In this document: in pieces, positions 25,890 to 34,967 of the stretch
Layout: the number at the start of each line of letters is the position of its first letter
Position numbering within the stretch: position 1 is the first letter of the stretch
Program-made: the position numbers and the translations under genes
From: CBDCWQ01 sp965223435
GTDB taxonomy: Bacteria; Myxococcota; Kuafuiibacteriia; Kuafuiibacteriales; Kuafuiibacteriaceae
Length of the DNA: 64,000 bases
Assembly: GCA_965223435.1 (NCBI GenBank)
Contig: CBDCWQ010000006.1
Coordinates: forward strand, 1 to 64,000
Direction: 5' to 3'
Notes under the pieces: generated by a model
Databases searched by the model: none
The model's input: only the letters and a program-made list of their open reading frames with translations
Told to the model about the DNA's origin: nothing

Positions 25890-26624
25890 ATGTCATCAGC
25901 CGATCAGAAATCCGACCTGCCGCACCAACCCCGGCGTTTGCCCCCGCCAGTGGACGGTGGGTCCAATGCCTGGGACGGCGATGCGGACGATGGAGAGTGG
26001 CACCTCGATAGCCAGATCGCGCCCAGCGAAATGCTGAGCGAACTGCCGCAACTTTTTGAAGAGCCAGCACCGGCCGAGCCGGCCGAGGTCGACGAACCCG
26101 AGACGGTCCCCGCGCCATCGACGCCAGTCACGACTGAGCCGCGCGATTCGCCGCAGGTGGTTCGTCGGCGCAGCAAGACCATCGCGCGTAAGCAGATGCT
26201 GCGTGAGCGTCGGCGCATGATCGCCCAGGGGACGTTGCCTCAAATCCTGGACTACGAACGGCCGGGTCGGCGCTCACACTGCCGCGAAGGGAAACGGCCG
26301 TGCATGTATGTCTCCTGCCGGTACCATCTTTATCTCGACGTCAATCCCATGACCGGCTCCATCAAGATCAATTTTCCGGATCGAGAGGTGTGGGAGCTGG
26401 AAGAAACCTGTGCCCTCGATGTGGCGGAGCGCGGCGGCATCACGCTGGAAGAGGTGGGGGAGATCATGAACCTCACTCGCGAGCGCATTCGACAGGTCGA
26501 GGTGAGCGGTCTCGACAAGCTTCGAAAGGGTGATGTGGAGTTGCATACCTATCTCGATGGCCACGAACTCGAGCCGAGTCCGGAGCCTGAAGACGCGCGT
26601 GAGGATGCGACGGCGCGTCCCTAG
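25890..26624 (+). CDS. sigma-70 region-4-like helix-turn-helix protein with Cys motif
   Basis: 244 aa. The first 90 residues are acidic and disordered. A basic helix (RRRSKTIARKQMLRERRRM) follows, then a conserved block with C131, C138 and C143 (CREGKRPCMYVSCRYHLYLDV) and a sigma region-4 helix-turn-helix (ITLEEVGEIMNLTRERIRQVE, residues about 184-204). Sigma region 2 is missing, so it is not a complete sigma factor. It may bind a -35-like element or RNA polymerase. The Cys cluster could bind metal. ATG 25890 has GGAGG 8 nt upstream. The protein type occurs in deltaproteobacteria, but I know of no assigned role. Confidence 0.72.
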   Translation: MSSADQKSDLPHQPRRLPPPVDGGSNAWDGDADDGEWHLDSQIAPSEMLSELPQLFEEPAPAEPAEVDEPETVPAPSTPVTTEPRDSPQVVRRRSKTIARKQMLRERRRMIAQGTLPQILDYERPGRRSHCREGKRPCMYVSCRYHLYLDVNPMTGSIKINFPDREVWELEETCALDVAERGGITLEEVGEIMNLTRERIRQVEVSGLDKLRKGDVELHTYLDGHELEPSPEPEDAREDATARP

Positions 26625-26751
26625 AGCGCCGACTCTCGCCCTTTGGCGGACAATCGGGGGTCGGGGCTTTGTGAGGGCCTGGGGCCTTTTTGTCGCAGAC
26701 AAGAGAATCGCGGGTTGACGCCACCGAAACGCACCCCCTAGACGTCGCCGC

Positions 26752-28320
26752 GTGAAGATTGCGCGTGCGCTCATCAGTGTGACCAACAAGACGGGTGTGG
26801 CCGGGTTTGCCCGAGGGCTTCAGTCCATGGGGGTCCAGATTCTATCTACCGGGGGCACCGCTCGGGCCCTTCGCGAGGCCGGGGTCGAAGTGACTGCACT
26901 CGAGGCGTTTACCGGCGCGCCTGAGATGCTGGACGGCCGGGTGAAGACGCTCCATCCCAAGGTCCATGGGGGGATTTTGTTTCGCCGTGATTCGACGGCG
27001 CACGAGGAAGAGCGAAAAACGCATGGGATTGAGCCCATCGACCTGGTCGTCGTGAATCTCTATGACTTTGAAGGGGCTACCCGGCGCTCCGGCGCGACGT
27101 TCCACGACGTGGTGGAAGAGATCGACATTGGTGGGCCTACTTTGCTTCGGGCCGCGGCCAAGAACCATCCGTTTGTGCTCCCGTTGGTCGACCCTCGGGA
27201 CTACGAATGGGTGCTTGGTGAACTTCAGGCGGGGCGGGACATCGATCTTGTCGCCAGAAAACGCTTTGCTGCCAAGGTCTTTGGTCACACCGCCGCCTAT
27301 GATCAAGCGGTGGACGCGTACTTTCGGGCTCAAGCAGAGAAGACGGCCGAAAGCGCGCCGTTTCCCGAGCGCATGTCCCCCAGGTTTGTTCAACTGCAAG
27401 CGCTCCGTTACGGAGAAAACCCTCACCAGGGGGCGGCCTTTTACCGCGAGGCATCGGGTGTCTACGGCTTGGCGGCCCTCGAGCAGCGTCACGGAAAGGC
27501 CCTGTCCTACAACAACCTTCTGGACCTGGACAGTGCATTGGCCGTGACTGCGGATCTGGGTGCAGGCAGCGCGGTTTATATCAAGCACAACAACCCGTGT
27601 GGAGCGGCCCAGATGGAGACGCCCCAGGCCTCGGTGGCGGCCGCGCGAGCCTGTGACCCGGTGTCGGCTTTCGGGGCGGTGGTTTCGGTGGCGGGCACGG
27701 TGGATAAGGCGACGGCGGAAACCTTGGTCGAGACCTTTTTGGAGGCCGTGGTGGCGCCGGCGTACAGTGACGAAGCCCTATCGATTCTGACCACCAAGAA
27801 AAACCTCCGGGTGCTGACTGTGCCTGATGTCTCACCTTGGCGCGACCGGCCCGGGGCGCGGATTTTGAGGCAGGTGTGTGGCGGCATGCTGCTTCAAGAC
27901 GAGGACATTTCGCCTACGTTGGCTCAGGAGGTTGAGAAGGGCCGGGTGGTGACGGAACGAAAACCCACGGCAAATGAGTGGGAAGGGCTCCGGTTTGCCT
28001 GGACGGTGGCCAAGCACGTTCGTTCGAATGCCATCGTTTTCGCCGAGGCAGGTCGGGTTTTGGCGGTGGGGGCAGGCCAGATGAGTCGGGTCGATTCCGT
28101 GCATCTATGCACCCGAAAGGCACAGGGTTCCCTGGAGGGTTCGGTTGTGGCTTCGGATGCGTTTTTCCCGTTTCGTGACGGCGTGGACGGTCTGGCTCAG
28201 GCTGGAGCGCGCGCCATTGTTCAGCCCGGTGGAAGCGTGCGCGACGAGGAAGTGATCGCGGCTGCCAATGCGTACAACGTCGCGATGGTTTTTACCGGTG
28301 TACGGCACTTCAGGCATTGA
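26752..28320 (+). CDS. purH: bifunctional AICAR formyltransferase/IMP cyclohydrolase PurH
   Basis: Catalyses the last two steps of IMP synthesis. 522 aa, normal length, GTG start. The N-terminal cyclohydrolase (MGS-like) domain has ISVTNKTG, LSTGGTARAL and GRVKTLHPKVHGG. The C-terminal formyltransferase domain has RYGENPHQGAAFY, LSYNNLLDLDSAL, IKHNNPCG and the end motif SVRDEEVIAAAN. It is 127 bp downstream of the sigma-like gene. purD lies 2.9 kb downstream in the same direction. Confidence 0.97.
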   Translation: MKIARALISVTNKTGVAGFARGLQSMGVQILSTGGTARALREAGVEVTALEAFTGAPEMLDGRVKTLHPKVHGGILFRRDSTAHEEERKTHGIEPIDLVVVNLYDFEGATRRSGATFHDVVEEIDIGGPTLLRAAAKNHPFVLPLVDPRDYEWVLGELQAGRDIDLVARKRFAAKVFGHTAAYDQAVDAYFRAQAEKTAESAPFPERMSPRFVQLQALRYGENPHQGAAFYREASGVYGLAALEQRHGKALSYNNLLDLDSALAVTADLGAGSAVYIKHNNPCGAAQMETPQASVAAARACDPVSAFGAVVSVAGTVDKATAETLVETFLEAVVAPAYSDEALSILTTKKNLRVLTVPDVSPWRDRPGARILRQVCGGMLLQDEDISPTLAQEVEKGRVVTERKPTANEWEGLRFAWTVAKHVRSNAIVFAEAGRVLAVGAGQMSRVDSVHLCTRKAQGSLEGSVVASDAFFPFRDGVDGLAQAGARAIVQPGGSVRDEEVIAAANAYNVAMVFTGVRHFRH

Positions 28321-28431
28321 GTTCAGACGTCCCAAGTGGGGCTCCTTAAGCATGGGGCTTTGTCATCGGGGTTCCGTCTCGCATAGATGGACCGAATGGA
28401 GCGTACGGAGTAGGCTAGGGCGAACTCTGCT

Positions 28432-31176
28432 ATGAGGATTGAGTGTGAGGTCTGCAACGCGACGTACACCATCGACGACGCGCAACTCTCCGATCAGCCG
28501 ATTGGCGCGCAGTGTCCTTACTGCGGTCATGTGAGGCTTGTCCGCAAAGAGGCCCCTGGGCCTATGGGGGCGCCTGCACCCGGGCCAGGGATAGGGTCCT
28601 CGCTGGGATCGGCGAGCCTCGAGCAACACTTTGGGGATCCGACCGAACTCGCCCCAAGGGGGGCTGGGGGGGGGCGTTTTGGGTCGGAAGACATGCCCGG
28701 ACCTCAAGGTGGCGGTGGTGTCTCCCTCGGCAGCGGCTATGAGCAGATGGGGGACGGATACCAGCCCCCTGATGGGGGCGATGAGTTTGGCTTCCCTGGT
28801 GAACCGGACCAAGGATCCAACCGGTTTGGCACGCCCGACCTTCCCGCCTCGGGTTCCCAAGACTTCGAGTCGGCCGCCTTTGGTGAAGAACAGAGCGCCT
28901 GCCAGGTCTGCGGCATTCCGCTGACCGACGAGTTCGACAAGGTTATTGGTCTTTGTGACGAGCACCAGCGCGATCAAAGGGGGGGCACCGGATCGGTCGC
29001 GCTGTCAGCGGAGAGTGGCGATGTCCCGACCTGGCACGTACGCCTGAAAGACGGCCGAATCATCGGACCCTTGAGGCTCGACGATTTGCGGGCACGGATC
29101 CGCCAGGGTGAGTTTACCCGCGAGTACAACTACTCGCTCGATGGGTTGGACTACGCGCCCATGACCGCCTACAAAGAAATCGCCTTTTTGGCGGAGAGTG
29201 AGCGGCCGACGTCCACCGCCCGCGCCTCCACGGCTCAAGCGCGCGGCCACGGATTGGCGCGCTTTGTTGGCCCCTTGCTCCTGGTGGGAACCATAGGCGC
29301 CGTGGCCTTCGTGGGGATCTCGAAGCGCGACAAGATTCAGCAGATCGTTGAGGGGTTTTTGGCATCGCCGACGCTGGGGGGGCCGGCCCGTCCGAATCCG
29401 TTCAGGCGTTATTTGTCGGAGTGGCGACGTGCACACCCCGATGTGAGCGGCACGGCCCACGAGCACATCGTGACCGCGACCGCGCGTCATTTGGAAGATT
29501 CTTGGGCGAGTTATGGGCGCGCCCAAGACGCGTACGAACGGGCCCTGTTGCTCGACGAAAACGAGGTGAGTGCCATTGCGGGGTACGTTGAGAATCTCGC
29601 CATCTGGCGCCTGCCCATCGCCTCCGAAGAAGAGGTGGCGTTGGCTGAGACGGCGCTCGAGTATGCGGTTGAGATTGCGCCCAAGAAGGGGCCCAGTCGG
29701 GCCGACATCGACCGCGCTTGGGCCGCGATGGCTCTGGCCAAGGGCGACTTGAATGGTTGTCGGACGTTTGCGGATCGGGCCTTGTCGAGGAGTCCTGCGG
29801 ATGGCCGTGCCCGTTTGGTGTTGGCGGGATGTTACTTGGCAGGCAACGTGCAGCTGGCGGTTGAGGCCGCGGAACAGGCGAAGGCGGATCAGGAAGATCT
29901 GCTGCGCGCCGACCGCGTCTTGGCGGATGCGTACGCCCGGGTGGGGCGCTACGGGGCCGCGTCACGGGTGTTGGAAGCGCGCCTCAAAAAAGACCAAGCC
30001 AACGCCGCGGTCCAAATCGCGCAAGGGGAGCTTCTGATGGAACTTGGACGCTTTTCCGACGCAGAGAAACATTTCAAAAAGGCGACGACGCTCCCAGGCG
30101 ACCGACAGGCCGCCTTTTTGGTCCTGGCACACACGAACGCGGAGCGGGGTGACGTGTCGGCCGCCATAGCGGCGTATCGGCGTGCTGCAGGCTTTCCGGG
30201 GGCGCGCGGAGCCCGGGGCGCACAGATTTACACCGGATGGGCGCGGGCCGAGTTGGAGCGCCGGCAGTCGAAGCGGGCGGCCAAACTGGCGGATCTCGCA
30301 CTCAAACTGGTTCCAAGAGAGCCTGCAGCGCTTTTGGCTCGGGGGCGCGCCGCGTTGATGGCCGGTTCTTCAACCACGGCCGCGGTCTACGCGCGGCGCA
30401 CGCTGGCAGCTCGTTCGGGGGAGCCTGCGGCCTTGGTGTTGGCGGGGCGTGCGGCCCTGGTGGAGGGACGTCTTCGCGATGCCCTTCGTTTGTTTACGGA
30501 AGCCATGAACAATCAGCCGAGAGACCCGCGCCTGAAGGGCCTTTTGGCCAGCGTCTATTTGCGCCAAAACGGAGCGCCGCAAGCCTTCGCCTTGATGCGA
30601 AAAGCGGCCGAGATCGATCCGGAAGAGCTGGCTTCCAGGCGTGCGGGGGGCCTTTTGGCGCTGTCGACAAGGCCCGTTTTAGAGGCCATCGAAGCCTTCC
30701 GGAGGGCGGCCTCCACCCGCCAAAACGCATCGGTGGCCAATGCGAGCATGGGGCTCTTGTACTACCATATCGGTCAACGAGGACAGGCGCGCGCGGCGAT
30801 CAAGCGGGCGCTTCGGCTGGATGAGGGAAACGTCAGCGCCCTTATCTACTCGGCCCAGCTTGCCCTCGACGATCGGGCATGGAAGCGGGCGGCGCGTGCG
30901 GCCCGCAAGATTCTGGTCGTGGAGCGGGGCTCGGCCCTAGGCCATTTGATGCTCGGTCGAGCGATGGGGCTCCACAAGAAGTTTGACCAGGCTCAAGAAC
31001 ACTACGAGGCGGCCCTACGCAGTGGTTCCGGGCGGCTGTCTGCCAAAAGAGAGCTGGCCAAACTCAGGGTTCGTCGCGGGGAGAAAGCCAAGGCCCTAGA
31101 GGAACTGCGTCAGGTTTATGAGTCCGATCCCGGCAATCTTCAGATTCGCCAAGCCCTTGCGGCCGCTGGCTTCTAG
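28432..31176 (+). CDS. zinc-ribbon, GYF-like, transmembrane TPR protein
   Basis: 914 aa. It starts with an MJ0042-type zinc ribbon (C5, C8, C28, C31; MRIECEVCNATYTIDDAQL). A Gly/Pro-rich linker and a second Cys pair (CQVCGIP...LCDEH, about residue 158) follow. Next is a GYF_2-like domain (WHVRLKDGRIIGPLRLDDL, about 200-250), one membrane segment (about 277-297), and more than a dozen TPR-like repeats to the end. The layout matches the larger protein at 49696-53703, so the two are architectural paralogues. The zinc ribbon and GYF-like part should be cytoplasmic and the TPR array periplasmic. The role is probably scaffolding (inference). Confidence 0.8.
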   Translation: MRIECEVCNATYTIDDAQLSDQPIGAQCPYCGHVRLVRKEAPGPMGAPAPGPGIGSSLGSASLEQHFGDPTELAPRGAGGGRFGSEDMPGPQGGGGVSLGSGYEQMGDGYQPPDGGDEFGFPGEPDQGSNRFGTPDLPASGSQDFESAAFGEEQSACQVCGIPLTDEFDKVIGLCDEHQRDQRGGTGSVALSAESGDVPTWHVRLKDGRIIGPLRLDDLRARIRQGEFTREYNYSLDGLDYAPMTAYKEIAFLAESERPTSTARASTAQARGHGLARFVGPLLLVGTIGAVAFVGISKRDKIQQIVEGFLASPTLGGPARPNPFRRYLSEWRRAHPDVSGTAHEHIVTATARHLEDSWASYGRAQDAYERALLLDENEVSAIAGYVENLAIWRLPIASEEEVALAETALEYAVEIAPKKGPSRADIDRAWAAMALAKGDLNGCRTFADRALSRSPADGRARLVLAGCYLAGNVQLAVEAAEQAKADQEDLLRADRVLADAYARVGRYGAASRVLEARLKKDQANAAVQIAQGELLMELGRFSDAEKHFKKATTLPGDRQAAFLVLAHTNAERGDVSAAIAAYRRAAGFPGARGARGAQIYTGWARAELERRQSKRAAKLADLALKLVPREPAALLARGRAALMAGSSTTAAVYARRTLAARSGEPAALVLAGRAALVEGRLRDALRLFTEAMNNQPRDPRLKGLLASVYLRQNGAPQAFALMRKAAEIDPEELASRRAGGLLALSTRPVLEAIEAFRRAASTRQNASVANASMGLLYYHIGQRGQARAAIKRALRLDEGNVSALIYSAQLALDDRAWKRAARAARKILVVERGSALGHLMLGRAMGLHKKFDQAQEHYEAALRSGSGRLSAKRELAKLRVRRGEKAKALEELRQVYESDPGNLQIRQALAAAGF

Positions 31177-31240
31177 GGAGAAACAGAAGCGACTGCGACG
31201 GTTCTTGACTTGATGCGATTTGGCTGGTGGGAAGAGAGCC

Positions 31241-32515
31241 ATGGCGTCCGTGTTGTTGGTCGGCGGCGGCGGGCGGGAGCACGCCTTGGTGGAAGCGCTG
31301 TGCACTTCCCCGTCGAATCCCACCGTGTTTGTGGCTCCGGGAAACCCCGGCATCGGGGAACATGCAGAGCTTTTGCCCATTTCCGTGGATGACCGCGCGG
31401 GCTTGGTAGAGGCTGCCCAAACCTACGGCGTAGACTACGTTCTTGTCGGCCCCGAGGCCCCGTTGGTGGCCGGCCTTGGGGATGCATTGAAAGCCGTGGG
31501 GATCGCATGTGTGGGCCCGGACCGGGCGGCGGCGAAGCTCGAAGGCAGCAAGGCGTTTGCGAAGGGTATCATGCGTGAGGCCCGGGTGCCCACGGCACCT
31601 TGGGGCGCCTTTGTGGATGCGCAGGAAGCCCTCACATTTGCGCGTGGGCTTGGAAATCGGGCGGTGGTTAAGGCGGATGGGTTGGCGGCCGGCAAGGGCG
31701 TTGTCGTCGCTGAGGATTTCGCGGCCACTGAGCGTGCTATCCGTGCCCTGCTCGGCGGTGAGATGGGCCTGAGTGGGCGGCAAATTGTGGTGGAGGCGTG
31801 CCTCGAAGGCGAGGAACTGTCGGTCATTGCCCTCACCGACGGCGAGCGCATGACTCTGATGGCGCCGGCGCAAGATCACAAGCGTCTTGGCGACGGGGAC
31901 CGGGGGCCAAATACGGGGGGCATGGGCGCATACTCGCCGGCGCTACGCGCCACGCCATCGGTTTTGGCAGAAGTCGAAGAGACCTGCTTGCGCCCGATTC
32001 TGAAAACGATGGCGGCACGGGGTACACCCTTTCGAGGCATTTTGTATGCGGGACTGATGCTGACCGACACCGGTCCCAAGGTCCTGGAGTACAACGTGCG
32101 CTTCGGGGATCCAGAGGCCCAGGCGATTCTGCCCCGCCTACAAGAAGACGCTTTTTTGCTGTTTGAATCTTTGGCCAAGGGTCAGCTCGAGGACCGGCCC
32201 CTTCGTTTCTCCAAAGAGGCCGCGGTGAATGTGGTTCTGGCGTCTGCTGGCTATCCGAAGAAACCCCAGAAGGGCGATATCATTGAGGGCCTTTCGTCGG
32301 CCAAGAAGATCCCTGGTGCACTCATTTTCCATAGTGGGACGGCGCTGAGCAATTGCGCGTTGGTCACCGACGGTGGAAGGGTCCTCTCGGTGACCGGGCT
32401 CGGGGCAACGGTGGCCCGGGCTGCCGAGACCGCCTACGCGGCGGTGGACAAGATCCGCTGGCCAGGCATGCAGTTTCGCAACGATATTGCACAGAGGGCG
32501 TTGCTTTCGACTTGA
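31241..32515 (+). CDS. purD: phosphoribosylamine-glycine ligase PurD
   Basis: ATP-dependent joining of phosphoribosylamine and glycine in purine synthesis. 424 aa. It has VLLVGGGGREHAL, GPEAPLVAGLGDAL, the ATP-grasp core (KADGLAAGKGVVVA), DHKRLGDGDRGPNTGGMGAYSP (the family signature; 22 residues, given in part) and EYNVRFGDPEAQ. ATG 31241 has a GGGAAGAGAG purine stretch upstream; an in-frame TTG at 31220 is less likely. It follows the zinc-ribbon/TPR gene by 64 bp. Confidence 0.96.
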   Translation: MASVLLVGGGGREHALVEALCTSPSNPTVFVAPGNPGIGEHAELLPISVDDRAGLVEAAQTYGVDYVLVGPEAPLVAGLGDALKAVGIACVGPDRAAAKLEGSKAFAKGIMREARVPTAPWGAFVDAQEALTFARGLGNRAVVKADGLAAGKGVVVAEDFAATERAIRALLGGEMGLSGRQIVVEACLEGEELSVIALTDGERMTLMAPAQDHKRLGDGDRGPNTGGMGAYSPALRATPSVLAEVEETCLRPILKTMAARGTPFRGILYAGLMLTDTGPKVLEYNVRFGDPEAQAILPRLQEDAFLLFESLAKGQLEDRPLRFSKEAAVNVVLASAGYPKKPQKGDIIEGLSSAKKIPGALIFHSGTALSNCALVTDGGRVLSVTGLGATVARAAETAYAAVDKIRWPGMQFRNDIAQRALLST

Positions 32516-32548
32516 GGAGCCCTCGGACTTCCGCTCGGAAACGAACAC

Positions 32549-32565
32549 GCCCGCGTTTCGCGGGC
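32549..32565. terminator. hairpin between convergent purD and rpsT
   Basis: A perfect 7-bp GC-only stem GCCCGCG/CGCGGGC with a TTT loop, lying between the ends of purD (+) and rpsT (-). There is no T-run on either side, so it may be only part of a terminator or may need Rho. Confidence 0.4.
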
Positions 32566-32624
32566 GCAGTGACCTACAACTCGGTTGTCGGGTGAGAACC
32601 GGCTCGGTCGATTTGTGGGGCAGC

Positions 32625-32885
32625 CTAGCGGGCTTTGGCTTGCGCTTTCATCAGGCGGCCTACTTGACGGCTGGCGGTGCCGGGCTTGATGAAAGATTTT
32701 GAAGCCGCGCGGTACAGCTCGGTGACCGCATGCTTGACGAGTGTATCGCGGTCGTCGGCCTTCGAGAGGACCGCTTCGCGTGCTTTGCGGACCGCCTTTC
32801 GAGTGCGGGAGCGTGCCGCGGAATTTCGTTCGTTGCGCTTAAGGTTTTGTCGGTGCCGCTTGGCCGCGGATGCATGGTTTGCCAC
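32625..32885 (-). CDS. rpsT: 30S ribosomal protein S20
   Basis: 86 aa, bS20. GTG 32885 gives the family start (M)ANHASAAKRHRQ. NERNSAARSRTRKAVRKAR and a helical, basic C-terminus (ASRQVGRLMKAQAKAR) follow. An AGGAG lies about 11 nt upstream. The frame is open to 32939, but that extension is not ribosomal. It is divergent from murJ. Confidence 0.95.
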   Translation of the reverse strand: MANHASAAKRHRQNLKRNERNSAARSRTRKAVRKAREAVLSKADDRDTLVKHAVTELYRAASKSFIKPGTASRQVGRLMKAQAKAR

Positions 32886-32995
32886 GGGTTCCGTTCTCCT
32901 GGAGCGGTACCACCTAGCGTTGACCATCGGTGTTGTCAAGGGCCCCTTTTCTTCCCGGACTTGCCCGAAACGGGCTAAAGGCAGTGGTCCGAGCG

Positions 32996-34774
32996 ATGGG
33001 AACGGCTGCCGGGGATAAACCCCTCAAGGTGGAATCCGAGGGGCGCGAGGGTGAGCGTCTGGCGCGGCGTGCGGGGGTCGTCGCTTTTTTCACGCTTGCG
33101 AGCCGAATTCTTGGACTCATCCGAGAGGTGGTGCTCGCCCACCTCTTTGGCGCGGGCGTGGCGATGGACGCCTACACCGTGGCGCTGACCATTCCGAATG
33201 CGTTGCGGCGACTGGTTGCGGAAGGCTCCTTGATGATCGCCTTTGTGCCCATCCTGGCGACCGAGAAAACGGCGGGCGGGCGGGGCGCGATGCGCTGCTT
33301 TACGGGCGCGCTACTCGGGGTCTTGATTCCGGTGCTGTTGGTGATCTCCGTGTTGGGGGTTTTGTTCCCCGAGATCCCGGTCAAACTCTTTGCCCTCGGA
33401 TTCGACGCTGAACGGGCCCACATGACGGAGGCGCTGACCCGGATCATGATGCCGTTCATTGCGTTTGTCTCCCTGGTGGCGGTTGCCGGTGGGGTTCTGA
33501 ATACCGAAGGGATTTTTGGGCCTACGGCGGCGGCGCCGATGCTGCTCAATCTCTCCATCATCTCGGCCGCTCTCTTGGGACGCAGCTGGTTCAATCTCCC
33601 GGTGAAGGCCGCTGCTTGGGGGGTGCTTGTGGGTGGGGTTTTTCAGTTGGTGCTCCAACTCCCGTTTCTCGCCCGGGCCGGCATGTTGGTGGGGCCTCGC
33701 TGGGATCTTGGGCATCCGTCGGTGCGGCTCCTGGCCCGTCGGATGGGGCCGGCTTTGTTCGGCGTGGCCGTGTATCAGCTGAACATTATGCTCATACGGG
33801 CCATTGCGTCGTTTTTGCCCGAGGGTCGGCTGTCCTGCTATGCCTTCGCGACCCGCATTGAAGAGTTTGCCCTAGGGGTATTCGCGATTAGCATCAGTAT
33901 CGCGGCATTGCCCACGCTTTCGGAGCATGTCTCGCGAGGGGACCGAGCGGCGGTGGAAGGCACGTGGCGCCGGGCGGTTCGGGCCACCAACTTCATCACC
34001 GTCCCTGCGGCCTGTGGCCTGTTCTTCTTGGCCACGCCCATTGTGGGGGTCCTTTTTCGTCATGGCCAGTTTACCCCGGAACATGGGGTGATCACCTCTG
34101 AGTTGATTCAGCTGATGGCTTTTGCGGTCGCGCCCATTGGTGCCGTTCGGGTCATGGTTCCCACGTACTACGCATTGGGCGATACGAAGACGCCGGTGGC
34201 CGCGGCTACGGCATCGATGGTCACCACCGGCGTCTTGGGTGCGGCCCTGGGGTCGCGTTACGGCATCCACGGTCTGACCATCGCCACGGTGGCCGCATCT
34301 TTTGCTCAGCTCGCGGTGCTCGGCGCGCGCCTCCGGGCGCGGCTTGCTGGGGCTCTTGGCGCGCACCCTGCAAGCGAGGCCCTCGGTTCGCGCGAGCGAA
34401 CCGGCGAAGGCGTCTCGGTGATGGTTCCGCCAGCGACTGAGTCTGGAATCGATCCGTCCGCTGAGGGAGGGCCTGTCCGGTCGGGGGCCGAGCTGGGTAC
34501 CGCGCTGTCTGGGAGGGCGCTGGGGCTGGCGGGTCACGCGCTCCGCTGTCTGTTGGCTGCTGGCCTACCCTCGTTGGCGGTGGCGATGAGCGCGTCGCTG
34601 TTTCGCTGGTTTGGCGGATCGCGTGCGGTCAACACGCTCGCATTGCTGGGCATGGTGGTGGTTTTTGCGGTGGTCTATTTTGGTCTCGCGCACGTTCTGA
34701 AGCTTCCGGAGCCCGCGCTTCTTTACGGGGCTTTCATGCGTCGCCTCCGGCGGAGGGGTCGGGTGGGCCCGTAA
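32996..34774 (+). CDS. murJ: lipid II flippase MurJ
   Basis: About 592 aa, MviN/MurJ family (MOP superfamily), flips lipid II across the inner membrane. It has LGLIREVVLAHLFGAG, the conserved Arg/Asp region AMDAYTVALTIPNALRRLVAEGS, FVPIL, and about 14 hydrophobic segments. A polar, Gly/Ser/Glu-rich stretch of about 70 residues (about 460-530) sits between the penultimate helices, longer than in typical MurJ. ATG 32996 was chosen; in-frame GTG 32984 is possible and neither has a strong ribosome-binding site. The last two helices (SLAVAMSASLF and LALLGMVVVFAVVYFGL) are intact. Confidence 0.92.
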   Translation: MGTAAGDKPLKVESEGREGERLARRAGVVAFFTLASRILGLIREVVLAHLFGAGVAMDAYTVALTIPNALRRLVAEGSLMIAFVPILATEKTAGGRGAMRCFTGALLGVLIPVLLVISVLGVLFPEIPVKLFALGFDAERAHMTEALTRIMMPFIAFVSLVAVAGGVLNTEGIFGPTAAAPMLLNLSIISAALLGRSWFNLPVKAAAWGVLVGGVFQLVLQLPFLARAGMLVGPRWDLGHPSVRLLARRMGPALFGVAVYQLNIMLIRAIASFLPEGRLSCYAFATRIEEFALGVFAISISIAALPTLSEHVSRGDRAAVEGTWRRAVRATNFITVPAACGLFFLATPIVGVLFRHGQFTPEHGVITSELIQLMAFAVAPIGAVRVMVPTYYALGDTKTPVAAATASMVTTGVLGAALGSRYGIHGLTIATVAASFAQLAVLGARLRARLAGALGAHPASEALGSRERTGEGVSVMVPPATESGIDPSAEGGPVRSGAELGTALSGRALGLAGHALRCLLAAGLPSLAVAMSASLFRWFGGSRAVNTLALLGMVVVFAVVYFGLAHVLKLPEPALLYGAFMRRLRRRGRVGP

Positions 34775-34967
34775 ACGTCGACCCGTCAAAATGACCCGCA
34801 GCATCCACTCCGATTGTGAACAACGTGTGACCAATCCTGGGTACGGCGGAGGCAAGCGGCCCGTTCGGCGCATGGTTTCGGGGGTCTGCACAAAACTTGT
34901 GCAATTGACTCCTCAAGGAAAGCCGCAGCTTGCCAAAGAATTGATGGGTGCTCCATAGGAACGACGG

